A stretch of DNA of 64,000 nucleotides from Sphingomonas citri (GCF_019429485.1 NZ_JAHXZN010000012.1:1-64000); one strand, 5' to 3'; shown: positions 9,232 to 16,817, counted from the first letter of the stretch. The notes: generated by a model not told the origin, from the letters alone. A program made the numbers and translations.

Positions 9232-9603
9232 TTACTTCACCGCGAAGGCGAAGTTGCCCGACACCCGATGCGTGTCGGCCGAGACGACGTGCCATGCGAC
9301 GCTGTAGCGGCCCGCGCCGAGCGGCGACTTGGGCACCACGACCAGCGTTCGGCCATCGGGTGCAACCTGGGTGGTGGTTGCAACCTTCATCGGTGGGTGC
9401 GTGGTGCCGCCATGGCCCGTCATCATCAAGTCCGCACCGGAGAATTTCGGCATCAGCCTCTCGCTGAACTGCAAAGCGACACGCGCGGGCTTGGCAACGG
9501 TCGCGTTGGGCGCGGGTGAGGCCACAACGAGCTTCGGGTGAGCCTGCGCCGCACTGGCGAGGCTCAGGAGAGTGAGGGCGGCAGGAAGGGCGAGACTACG
9601 CAT
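9232..9603 (-). CDS. copC: Periplasmic copper-binding protein CopC
   Basis: A 123-residue protein with a signal peptide ending at AQA, directly followed by HPKLVVASPAPNATV. The N-terminal His after cleavage is the known Cu(II) ligand of the family. The C-terminal SVAWHVVSADTHRVSGNFAF carries the other conserved His/Asp residues. A Met-containing loop (KFSGADLMMTG) is present but Met content is low. It is transcribed with copD from the predicted ECF promoter at 9635-9660. Confidence 0.92.
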   Translation of the reverse strand: MRSLALPAALTLLSLASAAQAHPKLVVASPAPNATVAKPARVALQFSERLMPKFSGADLMMTGHGGTTHPPMKVATTTQVAPDGRTLVVVPKSPLGAGRYSVAWHVVSADTHRVSGNFAFAVK

Positions 9604-9634
9604 GGGGTACTCCGACGAGGTTCGTGCACCCTTC

Positions 9635-9660
9635 TACGCGGCGCGCTGCCCGACCCCTCA
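9635..9660 (-). promoter_or_regulatory. Predicted ECF sigma promoter of copCD
   Basis: On the minus strand TGAGGG (9655-9660), 16 bases, CGTA (9635-9638). It aligns without gaps to the copA promoter, including a shared 14-base stretch CCGCGTAGAAGGGT around the -10 box. Confidence 0.7.
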
Positions 9661-9668
9661 CCGGCGGT

Positions 9669-9694
9669 TGAGGGATGATGGGCAGCGATGCGTA
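9669..9694 (+). promoter_or_regulatory. Predicted autoregulatory ECF promoter of the cnrYXH-like operon
   Basis: TGAGGG (9669-9674), 16 bases, CGTA (9691-9694). It lies back to back with the copC promoter, 30 bases before the anti-sigma-like gene. ECF sigma operons commonly transcribe themselves in this way. Confidence 0.65.
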
Positions 9695-9723
9695 TCCGAT
9701 GATAGAGGGGTGGAGTGGAAAGC

Positions 9724-9996
9724 ATGGACGATCTAGACAGAGCATTGGCGCGACTAGCGGGCGCACCCGCCCCGGCCGCTTTGGAGGGTATCGAGGACCA
9801 AGTCCTCAGACGGATCGGCAGCCGCCCCGCCGTGCGCGGAGCCGGGCTCGGGATCGGTGTGATAACCGCCGCGGCGCTCGGTGTCGGGATCGTCGGTGCC
9901 GAGCTGCCCGCGACGGCAAGCCCTGCCGTCTCGCTCGCGCCGCTCGGCGGAGCCTCCCCCCTCGCTCCTTCCGCGTTGCTGATCGGCAAGCCATGA
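9724..9996 (+). CDS. CnrY-like membrane anti-sigma factor (putative)
   Basis: About 90 residues: an acidic/basic cytosolic N-terminus of about 35 residues (MDDLDRALARLAG, DQVLRRIGSRP), one transmembrane helix (AGLGIGVITAAALGVGIVG) and a short Ala/Pro-rich periplasmic tail. Size, topology and position before the sensor and sigma genes match CnrY of Cupriavidus, which holds the sigma factor at the membrane. Sequence identity is not obvious, so the call rests on synteny. A GTG at 9715 is an alternative start; ATG 9724 has GGAG 8 bases upstream. It overlaps the next gene as ATGA. Confidence 0.6.
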   Translation: MDDLDRALARLAGAPAPAALEGIEDQVLRRIGSRPAVRGAGLGIGVITAAALGVGIVGAELPATASPAVSLAPLGGASPLAPSALLIGKP

Positions 9997-10433
9997 CCTC
10001 GACCAAGCGGGTTGTCCTGTGCGCCTTGCTCGCCTTCCTGGCAGCGATTGGTGGTGTCTTTATCGGGCGCGCGCTGCTGCCGCAGCCCAAGCAACCCGGT
10101 GCGGCGCTCCACGAGGTGCTGCACCACAAGCTCGCGCTCGATGGCGACCAGCAGGCCCGATTGAAGGTGCTCGAAGACCGGTTCGCGGTGCAACGCCGCG
10201 CCCTCGAGCTGGAGATGCGTGCCGCCAATGCCCGCCTTGCCGAGGCGATCGAGGCCGAGCACGGCAATGGTCCGCGAGTGGCCGCCGCGGTCGACCAGAG
10301 CCATGCCGCGATGGGCGAGCTGCAGAAGGCGACGCTGGCGCACATCTTCGCCATGCGTCAGCTTCTCCGGCCCGATCAGACCTCTCAATTCGATGACGCG
10401 GTGGTGAAGGCGCTCACCGACGGCCAGGGGTGA
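9993..10433 (+). CDS. CnrX-like periplasmic heavy-metal sensor
   Basis: A 146-residue protein: one N-terminal signal anchor (residues 7-29) and a periplasmic helical hairpin. Met/His/Glu residues that bind Ni/Co in CnrX (His42, His46, Glu63, His119, Met123) correspond here to His40, His44, Glu61, His117 and Met121, every one shifted by exactly two. The motif HEVLH and the motif HIFAM carry four of them. It would relay periplasmic metal to the anti-sigma protein and release the ECF factor. Genes overlap by 4 bases on both sides. Confidence 0.8.
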   Translation: MTSTKRVVLCALLAFLAAIGGVFIGRALLPQPKQPGAALHEVLHHKLALDGDQQARLKVLEDRFAVQRRALELEMRAANARLAEAIEAEHGNGPRVAAAVDQSHAAMGELQKATLAHIFAMRQLLRPDQTSQFDDAVVKALTDGQG

Positions 10434-10999
10434 GCCTCGATTGGACCGCGCTGTCGGATGGCGAACTGGCGACGCTCAGCATCGCCGGCCGACAAGCCGC
10501 TTTCGCCGAGATCGTGCGACGCTATCGGCAGCCGATGTTCCGGCTTTCGCGCGCCTTCCTCGGCGATGCCGACGAAGCGCTGGACGTGACGCAGGAAGCG
10601 TTTGTGGCCGCGCATCAGGCCTTGTCGCGCTACGACCCCAACCGATCAATGCAGGCGTGGCTAACGACCATCGCCGTCAACAAATGCCGCGATTGGGCGC
10701 GTAAGCGTGCCGTGCGCCGGTTTCTGTCGTTCGCGCTGCCGAACGACGAACAGGTCCAGAGCATCGTCGACGAACAGGTGCCGATCGACGACGCAGCCGG
10801 CGATCGGCAGGAACTCGACCGCGTGACGCGCGCCATCTCGACCCTGCCGGCTAACCTGAAGGAGCCTCTGGTACTTCGGACGATCGAAGGGCTGAGCCAG
10901 GCCGAAACGGCCGAGGTGCTGGGGATCAGCCAGAAGGCGGTGGAAACTCGCCTTTATCGCGCGCGGGCGCGGCTGCTCGAAAAACTAGGGAACCGCTGA
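10430..10999 (+). CDS. ECF RNA polymerase sigma factor (CnrH-like)
   Basis: A 189-residue sigma-70 family protein with region 2 (FAEIVRRYRQPMFRLSRAFL, DVTQEAFVAAH, RYDPNRSMQAWLTTIAVNKCRDW) and region 4 (LPANLKEPLVLRTIEGLSQAE and a helix-turn-helix ending GISQKAVETRLYRARARL). It starts with GTG overlapping the sensor stop. The lengths 90/146/189 closely parallel CnrY/X/H (95/148/191). It probably recognises the TGAGGG-N16-CGTA promoters nearby, controlling copper genes. Confidence 0.88.
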   Translation: MSLDWTALSDGELATLSIAGRQAAFAEIVRRYRQPMFRLSRAFLGDADEALDVTQEAFVAAHQALSRYDPNRSMQAWLTTIAVNKCRDWARKRAVRRFLSFALPNDEQVQSIVDEQVPIDDAAGDRQELDRVTRAISTLPANLKEPLVLRTIEGLSQAETAEVLGISQKAVETRLYRARARLLEKLGNR

Positions 11000-11022
11000 G
11001 GGTTGGACAGATCGGCCGCGTA
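10997..11022 (+). promoter_or_regulatory. Predicted ECF sigma promoter of the copA-copB-PepSY operon
   Basis: TGAGGG (10997-11002, sharing its TGA with the sigma-factor stop codon), 16 bases, CGTA (11019-11022). It is nearly identical over about 35 aligned positions to the copC promoter. Confidence 0.7.
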
Positions 11023-11065
11023 GAAGGGTCGACGGCCCTTCACGGCCCCATTCTTAGGAGCTTGC

Positions 11066-13036
11066 ATGTCGCGCGTTCTCGACCGCCGCCAGGTGCTGCG
11101 CGGTGCCAGTCTGGCAGGCGGCGGCCTCGCCTTGTCGGCCTATATGCCGGCATGGGCACAGCCCGTCTCGGCCGGCATCGCCAAGCCGTTGCCCACGGTG
11201 TCGGGCGAGGACATCACGCTCAAGGTCGCGCATCAGATGATGATGATCGACGGGCGGCAGAGCCACGCCATCGGCATCAACGGCACCGTGCCCGCTCCGC
11301 TCATCCGCTTGCGCGAGGGGCAGAACGTCCGCCTCCACGTCGTCAATGAGCTCGACGAGGAAACCTCGATCCACTGGCACGGGCTGCTTCTCCCCTTCCA
11401 GATGGACGGGGTTCCCGGGATCGCCTTCCCCGGCATTCCGGCGCGATCGACGTTCACCTACGAGTTCCCGATCATCCAGAGCGGCACCTACTGGTACCAT
11501 AGCCATTCGGGGCTTCAGGAGCAGGAGGGGCATTACGGCCCGATCCTGATCGACCCGAAGAACCCCGATCCGGTGAAGTTCGACCGGGAGCACGTGATCG
11601 TGCTGTCCGACCACAGCTTCCACCACCCGCACTACCTCTTCGATCGGTTGAAGAAGGAGTCGGGCTACTTCAACCGCCAGCGCCAGACCCTGGCCGGGCT
11701 TCTCGCCGGCAAGGATCAGTCGCTGAAAGAGCGGTTGGAGTGGGGCAAGATGCGGATGGACCCCGCCGACGTCGCCGACGTCACGGGCTCGGTCTACACC
11801 TACCTGGTCAACGGCTACGGCCCCAAGGACAATTGGACCGCGCTATTCCGCCCCGGCGAGCGGGTGCGGCTGCGCTTCATCAACGCCTCGTCGATGACCA
11901 CCTTCAACGTCCGCATTCCGGGCCTGCCGATGACGATCGTCGCGGCCGACGGCTTGAACGTGCGCCCGGTCGAGATCGACGAGTTCCAGTTCGGCCCGGC
12001 CGAGACCTATGACGCGATCGTCACCCCGCCCGACCTGCGCGCCTATACGCTGGTCGGTGAGAGCATCGATCGCTCCGGCATGGCCCGCGCGACGCTCGCT
12101 CCGCGCGAGGGCATGGCGGCCGAGGTGCCCCCGCTCCGCAAGCGCCCGCTCGCGACCATGAAGGACATGGGCATGGGCGGCATGGATCATGGCACGATGG
12201 ACCACGGCGGCATGAATCATGGCGCCATGGGCGGCGCTGCGGGTTCGATGTCCGGCATGGACCATGCTGCGATGGGGCATGGCGCGGGCACCGGCGCGAT
12301 GGCGGGTATGGATCATTCCCAAATGAACCACGGCGCGGCCGGCACCGCGGCAGGCGGCATGGCAGGCATGGACCACGGCCAGGCTCAGGGCGGCGCCATG
12401 GCCGGTATGGACCATGGCTCCGGCACGATGCCGGCGATGAACGGCGATCAGATGGGCGGGATGGACATGGGCGGCATGAGCCATTCCATGCGCGATTTCA
12501 GCAATGCCCCCGAGGTTAAAAAGGGACCGGGCGTGCAGACCATCTCGCCGATGCCGGTCGATCGGACCGGCGATCCCGGGCAGGGGCTGGAGAATGTCGG
12601 GCATCGCGTTCTCACCTATCGCGACCTGATGGCGCTCGACCGCAACCCGGACACACGCGCACCGGAGCGGGAGATCAAGCTCCACCTCACCGGCAACATG
12701 GAGCGCTATATGTGGGGCTTCGACGGCGAGAAGCTGTCGGAGAACCCCGACCCGATCACGCTGCTTCACGGCGAGCGGGTACGGGTGACGCTCATCAACG
12801 ACACGATGATGGGACATCCGATCCACATCCACGGCCACTTCTTCGACCTGGTGACCGGCAAGGGCGCCTATGCCCCCCGAAAGCATACGGTGCTGGTGCA
12901 GCCGGGAGGCACGGTGAGCTGGGACGTGACCGGCGAGGAAGGCGACTGGGCCTTCCACTGCCACATGCTCTACCACATGCACGCGGGCATGATGCGCGTT
13001 GTCCAGGTCCGCAAGGCCGGGGAGGCCGCGGCGTGA
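11066..13036 (+). CDS. copA: Copper resistance multicopper oxidase CopA
   Basis: A 656-residue laccase-like oxidase exported by the Tat route (DRRQVLRGAS near residue 6). Copper motifs appear in order: SIHWHG and YWYHSHSG in the N-terminal cupredoxin domain, HPIHIHGHFF and the C-terminal HCHMLYHMHAGMM holding type 1 and type 2/3 ligands. Between residues about 365 and 475 is a long Met/His/Gly-rich insert of MDHG and MAGMDH repeats that can bind many copper ions. It oxidises periplasmic Cu(I). AGGAG precedes the start. Co-transcribed with copB. Confidence 0.95.
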   Translation: MSRVLDRRQVLRGASLAGGGLALSAYMPAWAQPVSAGIAKPLPTVSGEDITLKVAHQMMMIDGRQSHAIGINGTVPAPLIRLREGQNVRLHVVNELDEETSIHWHGLLLPFQMDGVPGIAFPGIPARSTFTYEFPIIQSGTYWYHSHSGLQEQEGHYGPILIDPKNPDPVKFDREHVIVLSDHSFHHPHYLFDRLKKESGYFNRQRQTLAGLLAGKDQSLKERLEWGKMRMDPADVADVTGSVYTYLVNGYGPKDNWTALFRPGERVRLRFINASSMTTFNVRIPGLPMTIVAADGLNVRPVEIDEFQFGPAETYDAIVTPPDLRAYTLVGESIDRSGMARATLAPREGMAAEVPPLRKRPLATMKDMGMGGMDHGTMDHGGMNHGAMGGAAGSMSGMDHAAMGHGAGTGAMAGMDHSQMNHGAAGTAAGGMAGMDHGQAQGGAMAGMDHGSGTMPAMNGDQMGGMDMGGMSHSMRDFSNAPEVKKGPGVQTISPMPVDRTGDPGQGLENVGHRVLTYRDLMALDRNPDTRAPEREIKLHLTGNMERYMWGFDGEKLSENPDPITLLHGERVRVTLINDTMMGHPIHIHGHFFDLVTGKGAYAPRKHTVLVQPGGTVSWDVTGEEGDWAFHCHMLYHMHAGMMRVVQVRKAGEAAA

Positions 13037-14238
13037 TCCGGTCGCTCCTCCTCGCCGGTATGGCGCCGCTCGGCCTTGCGACACCCGCATTCGGGCAGAC
13101 CATGGACCATTCCATGCACAACATGCCGGGCATGACGATGCCGGCAAAGCCGGCCGCCAAGCCGAAGGCGAAAGCCGCGGCCAAGTCCGCGACTAAGCGT
13201 AAGGCTCCCGTCCGACGCACCGCGCCGCGGCGCGCGCAACCGGCGAAGACGCAGGCTGCCGACCCTCATGCCGGGCATGACATGAGCGGGATGCAGGGAA
13301 TGGATATGAGCGGTCAGCAGCAGGCTGCGCCCACCCAGAACCCGCACGCCGGGCACGATATGTCTGCTATGCCGGGCATGGCAGCATCGACAGGTGCGGG
13401 GCAGGACCCGCATGCCGGCCACGACATGAGCACGATGCCGGGCATGGCGATGCCCGGCGATCAGCCCGCTGCTAAGGTCGGAACCGACCTTCCCCCCGGC
13501 AACAAGCCCGCTCCCGCTCCAGCCGGGGACCACCTCGCCGATCGTTTCTGGGGCGCGGACGCCATGGCCAGCTCGCGCGAGAACGATCTACGCCGCGAGC
13601 ATGGCGGAATGACCGTCTATCAGATCCTCTTCAATCTCGCCGAATATCAGGCTCGCAAGGGTGGCGACGGCTATCGCTGGGATGGCGAGGCCTGGATCGG
13701 GGGCGACATCAATCGCTTTACGCTAAAGAGCGAGGGCGAAGGCACGTTCGGCAAGCCGCTCGAACAGGCCGAGGTGCAGGCGCTCTACAGCCGCGCGCTC
13801 GATCCATACTGGAACCTTCAGGCGGGCGTTCGCTACGACTTCAAGCCCAACCCCTCGCGCACCTACGCGACGGTAGGGATCGAGGGGCTGGCCCCCGGTT
13901 GGTTCGAGGTGGAGGGCGCATTGTTCCTCTCCGACAAGGGCGACGTGCTTGGCCGTGCGGAGGGCTATTACGACCAGCGCATCACCAACTGGTTCGTGCT
14001 CCAGCCTAGGGTGGAGGCCAATTTCTCCGCGCAGGACGTGCCCGAAACCGGCACCGGCTCCGGGCTCACGGACCTCGAGGCCGGGCTTCGGCTTCGCTAC
14101 GAGGGCCGGCGCGAGTTCGCGCCCTACATCGGCGTGTCGTGGGAGCGGCAGTTCGGCGACACCGCGCGCTTCACCCGCGCACGCGGTGACAATACGGGCG
14201 GCTTCAGCTTCGTCGCGGGCGTGAGGACCTGGTTCTGA
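13033..14238 (+). CDS. copB: Copper resistance outer-membrane protein CopB
   Basis: I place the start at the GTG at 13033, overlapping the copA stop; this gives a signal peptide ending FGQ. The mature 380 residues begin with a Lys/Ala/Pro/Arg-rich stretch and three PHAGHDMS-type metal-binding repeats. The C-terminal 230 residues form the CopB beta-barrel (YRWDGEAWIGGD, YDQRITNWFVLQPRVEANFS, ending VAGVRTWF with a terminal aromatic). It probably binds copper at or in the outer membrane. The upstream in-frame extension inside copA is not used. Confidence 0.9.
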   Translation: MIRSLLLAGMAPLGLATPAFGQTMDHSMHNMPGMTMPAKPAAKPKAKAAAKSATKRKAPVRRTAPRRAQPAKTQAADPHAGHDMSGMQGMDMSGQQQAAPTQNPHAGHDMSAMPGMAASTGAGQDPHAGHDMSTMPGMAMPGDQPAAKVGTDLPPGNKPAPAPAGDHLADRFWGADAMASSRENDLRREHGGMTVYQILFNLAEYQARKGGDGYRWDGEAWIGGDINRFTLKSEGEGTFGKPLEQAEVQALYSRALDPYWNLQAGVRYDFKPNPSRTYATVGIEGLAPGWFEVEGALFLSDKGDVLGRAEGYYDQRITNWFVLQPRVEANFSAQDVPETGTGSGLTDLEAGLRLRYEGRREFAPYIGVSWERQFGDTARFTRARGDNTGGFSFVAGVRTWF

Positions 14239-14966
14239 GCCCGCGGCTCCGCCTCCATGTCGGGGCAAGCAAGGTTCACCGCTGGCTTGCGCTCCTGATC
14301 GGGGCGCAGGCGATCGTCTGGTTCACCAGCGGGCTCGTCATGAGCCTGCTGCCGATCGACACCGTGCATGGCGATCACCGGATCGACCGGAACGTCGAAC
14401 CGGCCCTGATCGCCACTCAGGATTTCGCGCCCGTCCCTGCCCTTCTCGCATCGGCCGGAGCGCCGGTGCGTCAGCTCCAGCACCGGATGCTGCTGGGGCG
14501 GCCGATCGTCGAAGCCCAGCTCGGCGACGGCAAGGTGCGTTTGCTGGACGCCCGCACCGCAAAGCCGCTGCCCCCGGTCGACGGCCCGGCCGCAGCGCTG
14601 ATCGCAAGGCAGGCGTATCGCGGCGAAACTGGTTCGGCGCCCGTCGTCGAGCGGATCGAGCGCCTCAGCACCGAGTACCGCGGTGCCCTCCCCGCCTGGC
14701 GTGCTTCCTTCGCCGATGACGACGGGACCCGCATCTACGTGGGCGCCGAGACGGGGCGGCTGACATCGGTCCGGACCGGCACGTGGCGGCTCTACGACTT
14801 CTTCTGGGGGCTTCACATCATGGATTGGACCGAGCACGAGCGGTTCAACACGCCGTGGCTCAACGCTTTCGCAGCGGGCGGACTCGTGTTCGCTGTCGCC
14901 GGGGCGATCCTGCTCTTCATGCGCTGGCCCCGTCGACGTCGCAGAAAAGCTCAAGGGGTCCGCTAG
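14235..14966 (+). CDS. PepSY-domain membrane protein
   Basis: The frame downstream of copB encodes a typical PepSY protein: KVHRWLALLIGAQAIVWFTSG as helix 1, a periplasmic PepSY region, the motif YDFFWGLHIMDW and a C-terminal helix (FAAGGLVFAVAGAILLFM). Homologous sequence clearly begins upstream of the first ATG (14340), yet no ATG, GTG or TTG exists there. A CTG at 14235 overlapping the copB stop is the best candidate start, so the 5' end is uncertain. Its role in copper resistance is inferred from the operon. Confidence 0.75.
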   Translation: MSPRLRLHVGASKVHRWLALLIGAQAIVWFTSGLVMSLLPIDTVHGDHRIDRNVEPALIATQDFAPVPALLASAGAPVRQLQHRMLLGRPIVEAQLGDGKVRLLDARTAKPLPPVDGPAAALIARQAYRGETGSAPVVERIERLSTEYRGALPAWRASFADDDGTRIYVGAETGRLTSVRTGTWRLYDFFWGLHIMDWTEHERFNTPWLNAFAAGGLVFAVAGAILLFMRWPRRRRRKAQGVR

Positions 14967-14977
14967 AGAGCTGCGTA
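14952..14977 (+). promoter_or_regulatory. Weaker ECF-type promoter before the membrane DUF305 gene
   Basis: CAAGGG (14952-14957), 16 bases, CGTA (14974-14977). It has four of six bases of the -35 motif and the full -10 at the same spacing. It precedes the DUF305 gene at 15014 by 36 bases. Confidence 0.4.
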
Positions 14978-15013
14978 TCCTTCAGTGGGTGGGGCCGCAC
15001 AGGAGAGCGCATC

Positions 15014-15613
15014 ATGAACCACGACGACCCCGGCTCCAAACAGGGCGGTATGGGGATGAGCTACGGGCGCTTCGCCGCGATGATCGCGACGTCGACGGTC
15101 GTGATGTTCGGGCTCATGTACCTCAACACTTACGCGCTCGCCCATGTCGAATACAGTCAGACCCGGACGTGGATGGCGATCGTCATGGGCGCCGTGATGG
15201 CGCTCATCATGATCGGCTTCATGTGGGGCATGTATCCCGACCGACGGGCCAATCTCGGCATCGTGGCGGCCTCGATCGCGGTGTTCGCCGGTGCCTTGTG
15301 GCTTGTCCGCAGCCAGGAGACGGTCGGAGACGTTGCTTATATGAAGGCGATGATCCCGCATCACTCGATCGCGATCATGACCAGCGAGCGCGCTCACATC
15401 AAAGACCCCGAGGTGCGGAAACTCGCGGACGGGATCATCGACGCTCAGGTCCGCGAGATCGCGCAGATGAAGCGCTACATCGCCCGGCTTGAGGCGCACC
15501 CCACGCCCGACAATGCGCCCGACCTCCCCTCCTATCGCGACAAGCAGGTGCCTCCCCCGCCCCCCGAAACCGACGAGAGCGTCGGCGTCAACACGCTTCA
15601 GCCGATCCGCTGA
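15014..15613 (+). CDS. Membrane-anchored DUF305 protein
   Basis: A 199-residue protein starting at an ATG with AGGAG 8 bases upstream. Three membrane helices (AAMIATSTVVMFGLMYLNTY, MAIVMGAVMALIMIGFMWGM, LGIVAASIAVFAGALWLV) are followed by a DUF305 ferritin-like domain. Its motif MKAMIPHHSIAIMTSERA carries the paired His residues of the family. DUF305 proteins are common in copper and silver resistance clusters, but their activity is not established. The C-terminus is Pro-rich. Confidence 0.82.
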   Translation: MNHDDPGSKQGGMGMSYGRFAAMIATSTVVMFGLMYLNTYALAHVEYSQTRTWMAIVMGAVMALIMIGFMWGMYPDRRANLGIVAASIAVFAGALWLVRSQETVGDVAYMKAMIPHHSIAIMTSERAHIKDPEVRKLADGIIDAQVREIAQMKRYIARLEAHPTPDNAPDLPSYRDKQVPPPPPETDESVGVNTLQPIR

Positions 15614-15624
15614 GCAACATCGCT

Positions 15625-15650
15625 TGAGGGCTAATCGGTTTGAGCCCGTA
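15625..15650 (+). promoter_or_regulatory. Predicted ECF sigma promoter of the secreted DUF305 gene
   Basis: TGAGGG (15625-15630), 16 bases, CGTA (15647-15650), 38 bases before the ATG of the next DUF305 gene. This is an exact match to the motif shared across the copper block. Confidence 0.65.
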
Positions 15651-15688
15651 TCCCTGTTGAGCGGGAGTTTTGACGCAGGAGCGACACG

Positions 15689-16063
15689 ATGAAGAAGATG
15701 ATGATTATGGCCGTCGCGACCGCCCTCGGCGCGGCTCCCGCGGTCGCGCAGATGCAGGGCATGGACCATTCCGGCATGAACCACGGGCAGATGATGCGGC
15801 CGACGCCGGCGAACCCGTACCCGCAGGCCGAGATGGACATGCATCAGAAGATGATGTCGGCGATGGGTGCCGATGCCACCGAGACGTGGGTCCGCAAGAT
15901 GGTCGAGCACCACCGTGGCGGCATCGCCATGTCGCGTATCGTGCTTCGCGAGACCAAGGACCCCAAGGTTCGCCAGATGGCCACCAAGACGATCGCAGAG
16001 CAGACCCGCGAGATCGGCGAGTTGAACGCCTGGCTGCGGGCGCATGGCAAGAGCGCCCAGTAA
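15689..16063 (+). CDS. Secreted DUF305 protein
   Basis: A 124-residue protein with a signal peptide (MKKMMIMAVATALGAAPAVAQ), a Met/His-rich start to the mature chain (MQGMDHSGMNHGQMM) and a DUF305 core with MVEHHRGGIAMSRIVLRET. The His pair and surrounding Met residues suggest copper binding in the periplasm. It follows its own predicted ECF promoter and is followed by a hairpin and the DUF411 gene, possibly in one transcript. Confidence 0.85.
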   Translation: MKKMMIMAVATALGAAPAVAQMQGMDHSGMNHGQMMRPTPANPYPQAEMDMHQKMMSAMGADATETWVRKMVEHHRGGIAMSRIVLRETKDPKVRQMATKTIAEQTREIGELNAWLRAHGKSAQ

Positions 16064-16078
16064 TCGACTACCGTCCCT

Positions 16079-16100
16079 CCCCCCGTCACCGTGCGGGGGG
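16079..16100 (+). terminator. GC hairpin between DUF305 and DUF411 genes
   Basis: CCCCCCG (16079-16085) pairs with CGGGGGG (16094-16100) around an 8-base loop. There is no T tract, so it may be an mRNA-stability or attenuating stem rather than a full terminator. Confidence 0.4.
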
Positions 16101-16122
16101 ATGGCCACCCGGGAACTCAGAT

Positions 16123-16563
16123 ATGGATCGCTTTCGCCTTCTCGCCGCCGCGCTGGCGTGCGCTACCCCTGCGGGGGCTCTCGCCGCGGGTCCCGTCCTG
16201 ATGCATCGCGACCCGGGTTGCCCCTGTTGCGAGAAATGGGCGCAGCAGGTGAAGGAGCAGTTCGGCCGCGCCGTCCGCGTCGTCGACGATGCGAACCGGC
16301 CGGCGTTCATGAAGGCACGCGGCGTGCCTCAAGACCTCGCCTCCTGTCACACTGCCATTATCGACGGCATGACCTTCGAAGGGCACGTTCCGATTGCCGA
16401 CATGAAGCGCGCCTTGGCCACGCATCCGAAGGGCGTCACCGGCCTCGCGGTCGCCGGGATGCCGATGGGCTCACCGGGCATGGAAATGCCGGGCATGAAG
16501 GCCCAGGCCTATGACGTGATCGCGTTCGGGCCGAGCGGCCGCAGGGTGTTCGCCCGCCATTGA
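16123..16563 (+). CDS. DUF411 family periplasmic metal-binding protein
   Basis: A 146-residue protein with a signal peptide ending near LAAG, then MHRDPGCPCCEKW with the C-x-C-C motif. The family residues SCHTAIIDGMTFEGHVPIADMKRAL follow. A Met-rich MPMGSPGMEMPGMKA stretch near the C-terminus resembles copper-binding segments of CopC/CopA. DUF411 proteins accompany copper resistance genes widely; direct function is not known. The ATG at 16123 is chosen because the upstream extension lacks signal-peptide character. Confidence 0.83.
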   Translation: MDRFRLLAAALACATPAGALAAGPVLMHRDPGCPCCEKWAQQVKEQFGRAVRVVDDANRPAFMKARGVPQDLASCHTAIIDGMTFEGHVPIADMKRALATHPKGVTGLAVAGMPMGSPGMEMPGMKAQAYDVIAFGPSGRRVFARH

Positions 16564-16566
16564 AAA

Positions 16567-16588
16567 GGGGAGGCGCGAACGCCTCCCC
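16567..16588. terminator. Bidirectional terminator between convergent genes
   Basis: GGGGAGGCG (16567-16575), loop CGAA, CGCCTCCCC (16580-16588). AAAA on the left serves as the T tract for minus-strand transcripts. It separates the DUF411 gene from the convergent Cys-rich gene. Confidence 0.75.
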
Positions 16589-16595
16589 TCCCAGC

Positions 16596-16817
16596 TTACT
16601 TCTTCTGCATGCCCGACATGTCGTGACCGGCGTGCTCGCCGTGCTTCATGTCCTTCATGTCGGCGCAGCAATCCTTCTTCGCGCCGTCCTTGTCCTTGCA
16701 GCAGTCGGCGCCATCCTTGCAGCACTCCTTCCCCGCGCAGCAGTCAGCGGCGGCAAAGGCCGTGGCGGGAACGAGCGCGAGCGCGATAGCCGCGCCGATG
16801 AACTTGATGGTCTTCAT
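16596..16817 (-). CDS. Small exported Cys-Cys-rich metal-binding protein (putative)
   Basis: A 73-residue protein. Residues 1-22 are a signal peptide ending in AFA. The mature 50 residues contain four Cys pairs spaced by 6-9 charged residues (DCCAGKECC, ADCCKDKD, KDCCADM) and end in a His/Met segment (KHGEHAGHDMSGMQ) like that of CopB. It looks like a periplasmic metallothionein-like protein. I do not recognise a named family. The terminator at 16567-16588 follows it. Confidence 0.7.
   Translation of the reverse strand: MKTIKFIGAAIALALVPATAFAAADCCAGKECCKDGADCCKDKDGAKKDCCADMKDMKHGEHAGHDMSGMQKK

Noticed and set aside
11843..13147. 434-codon frame on the minus strand
   Set aside because: Antisense to the CopA Met-rich region; the His/Ala repeats mirror the sense repeats.
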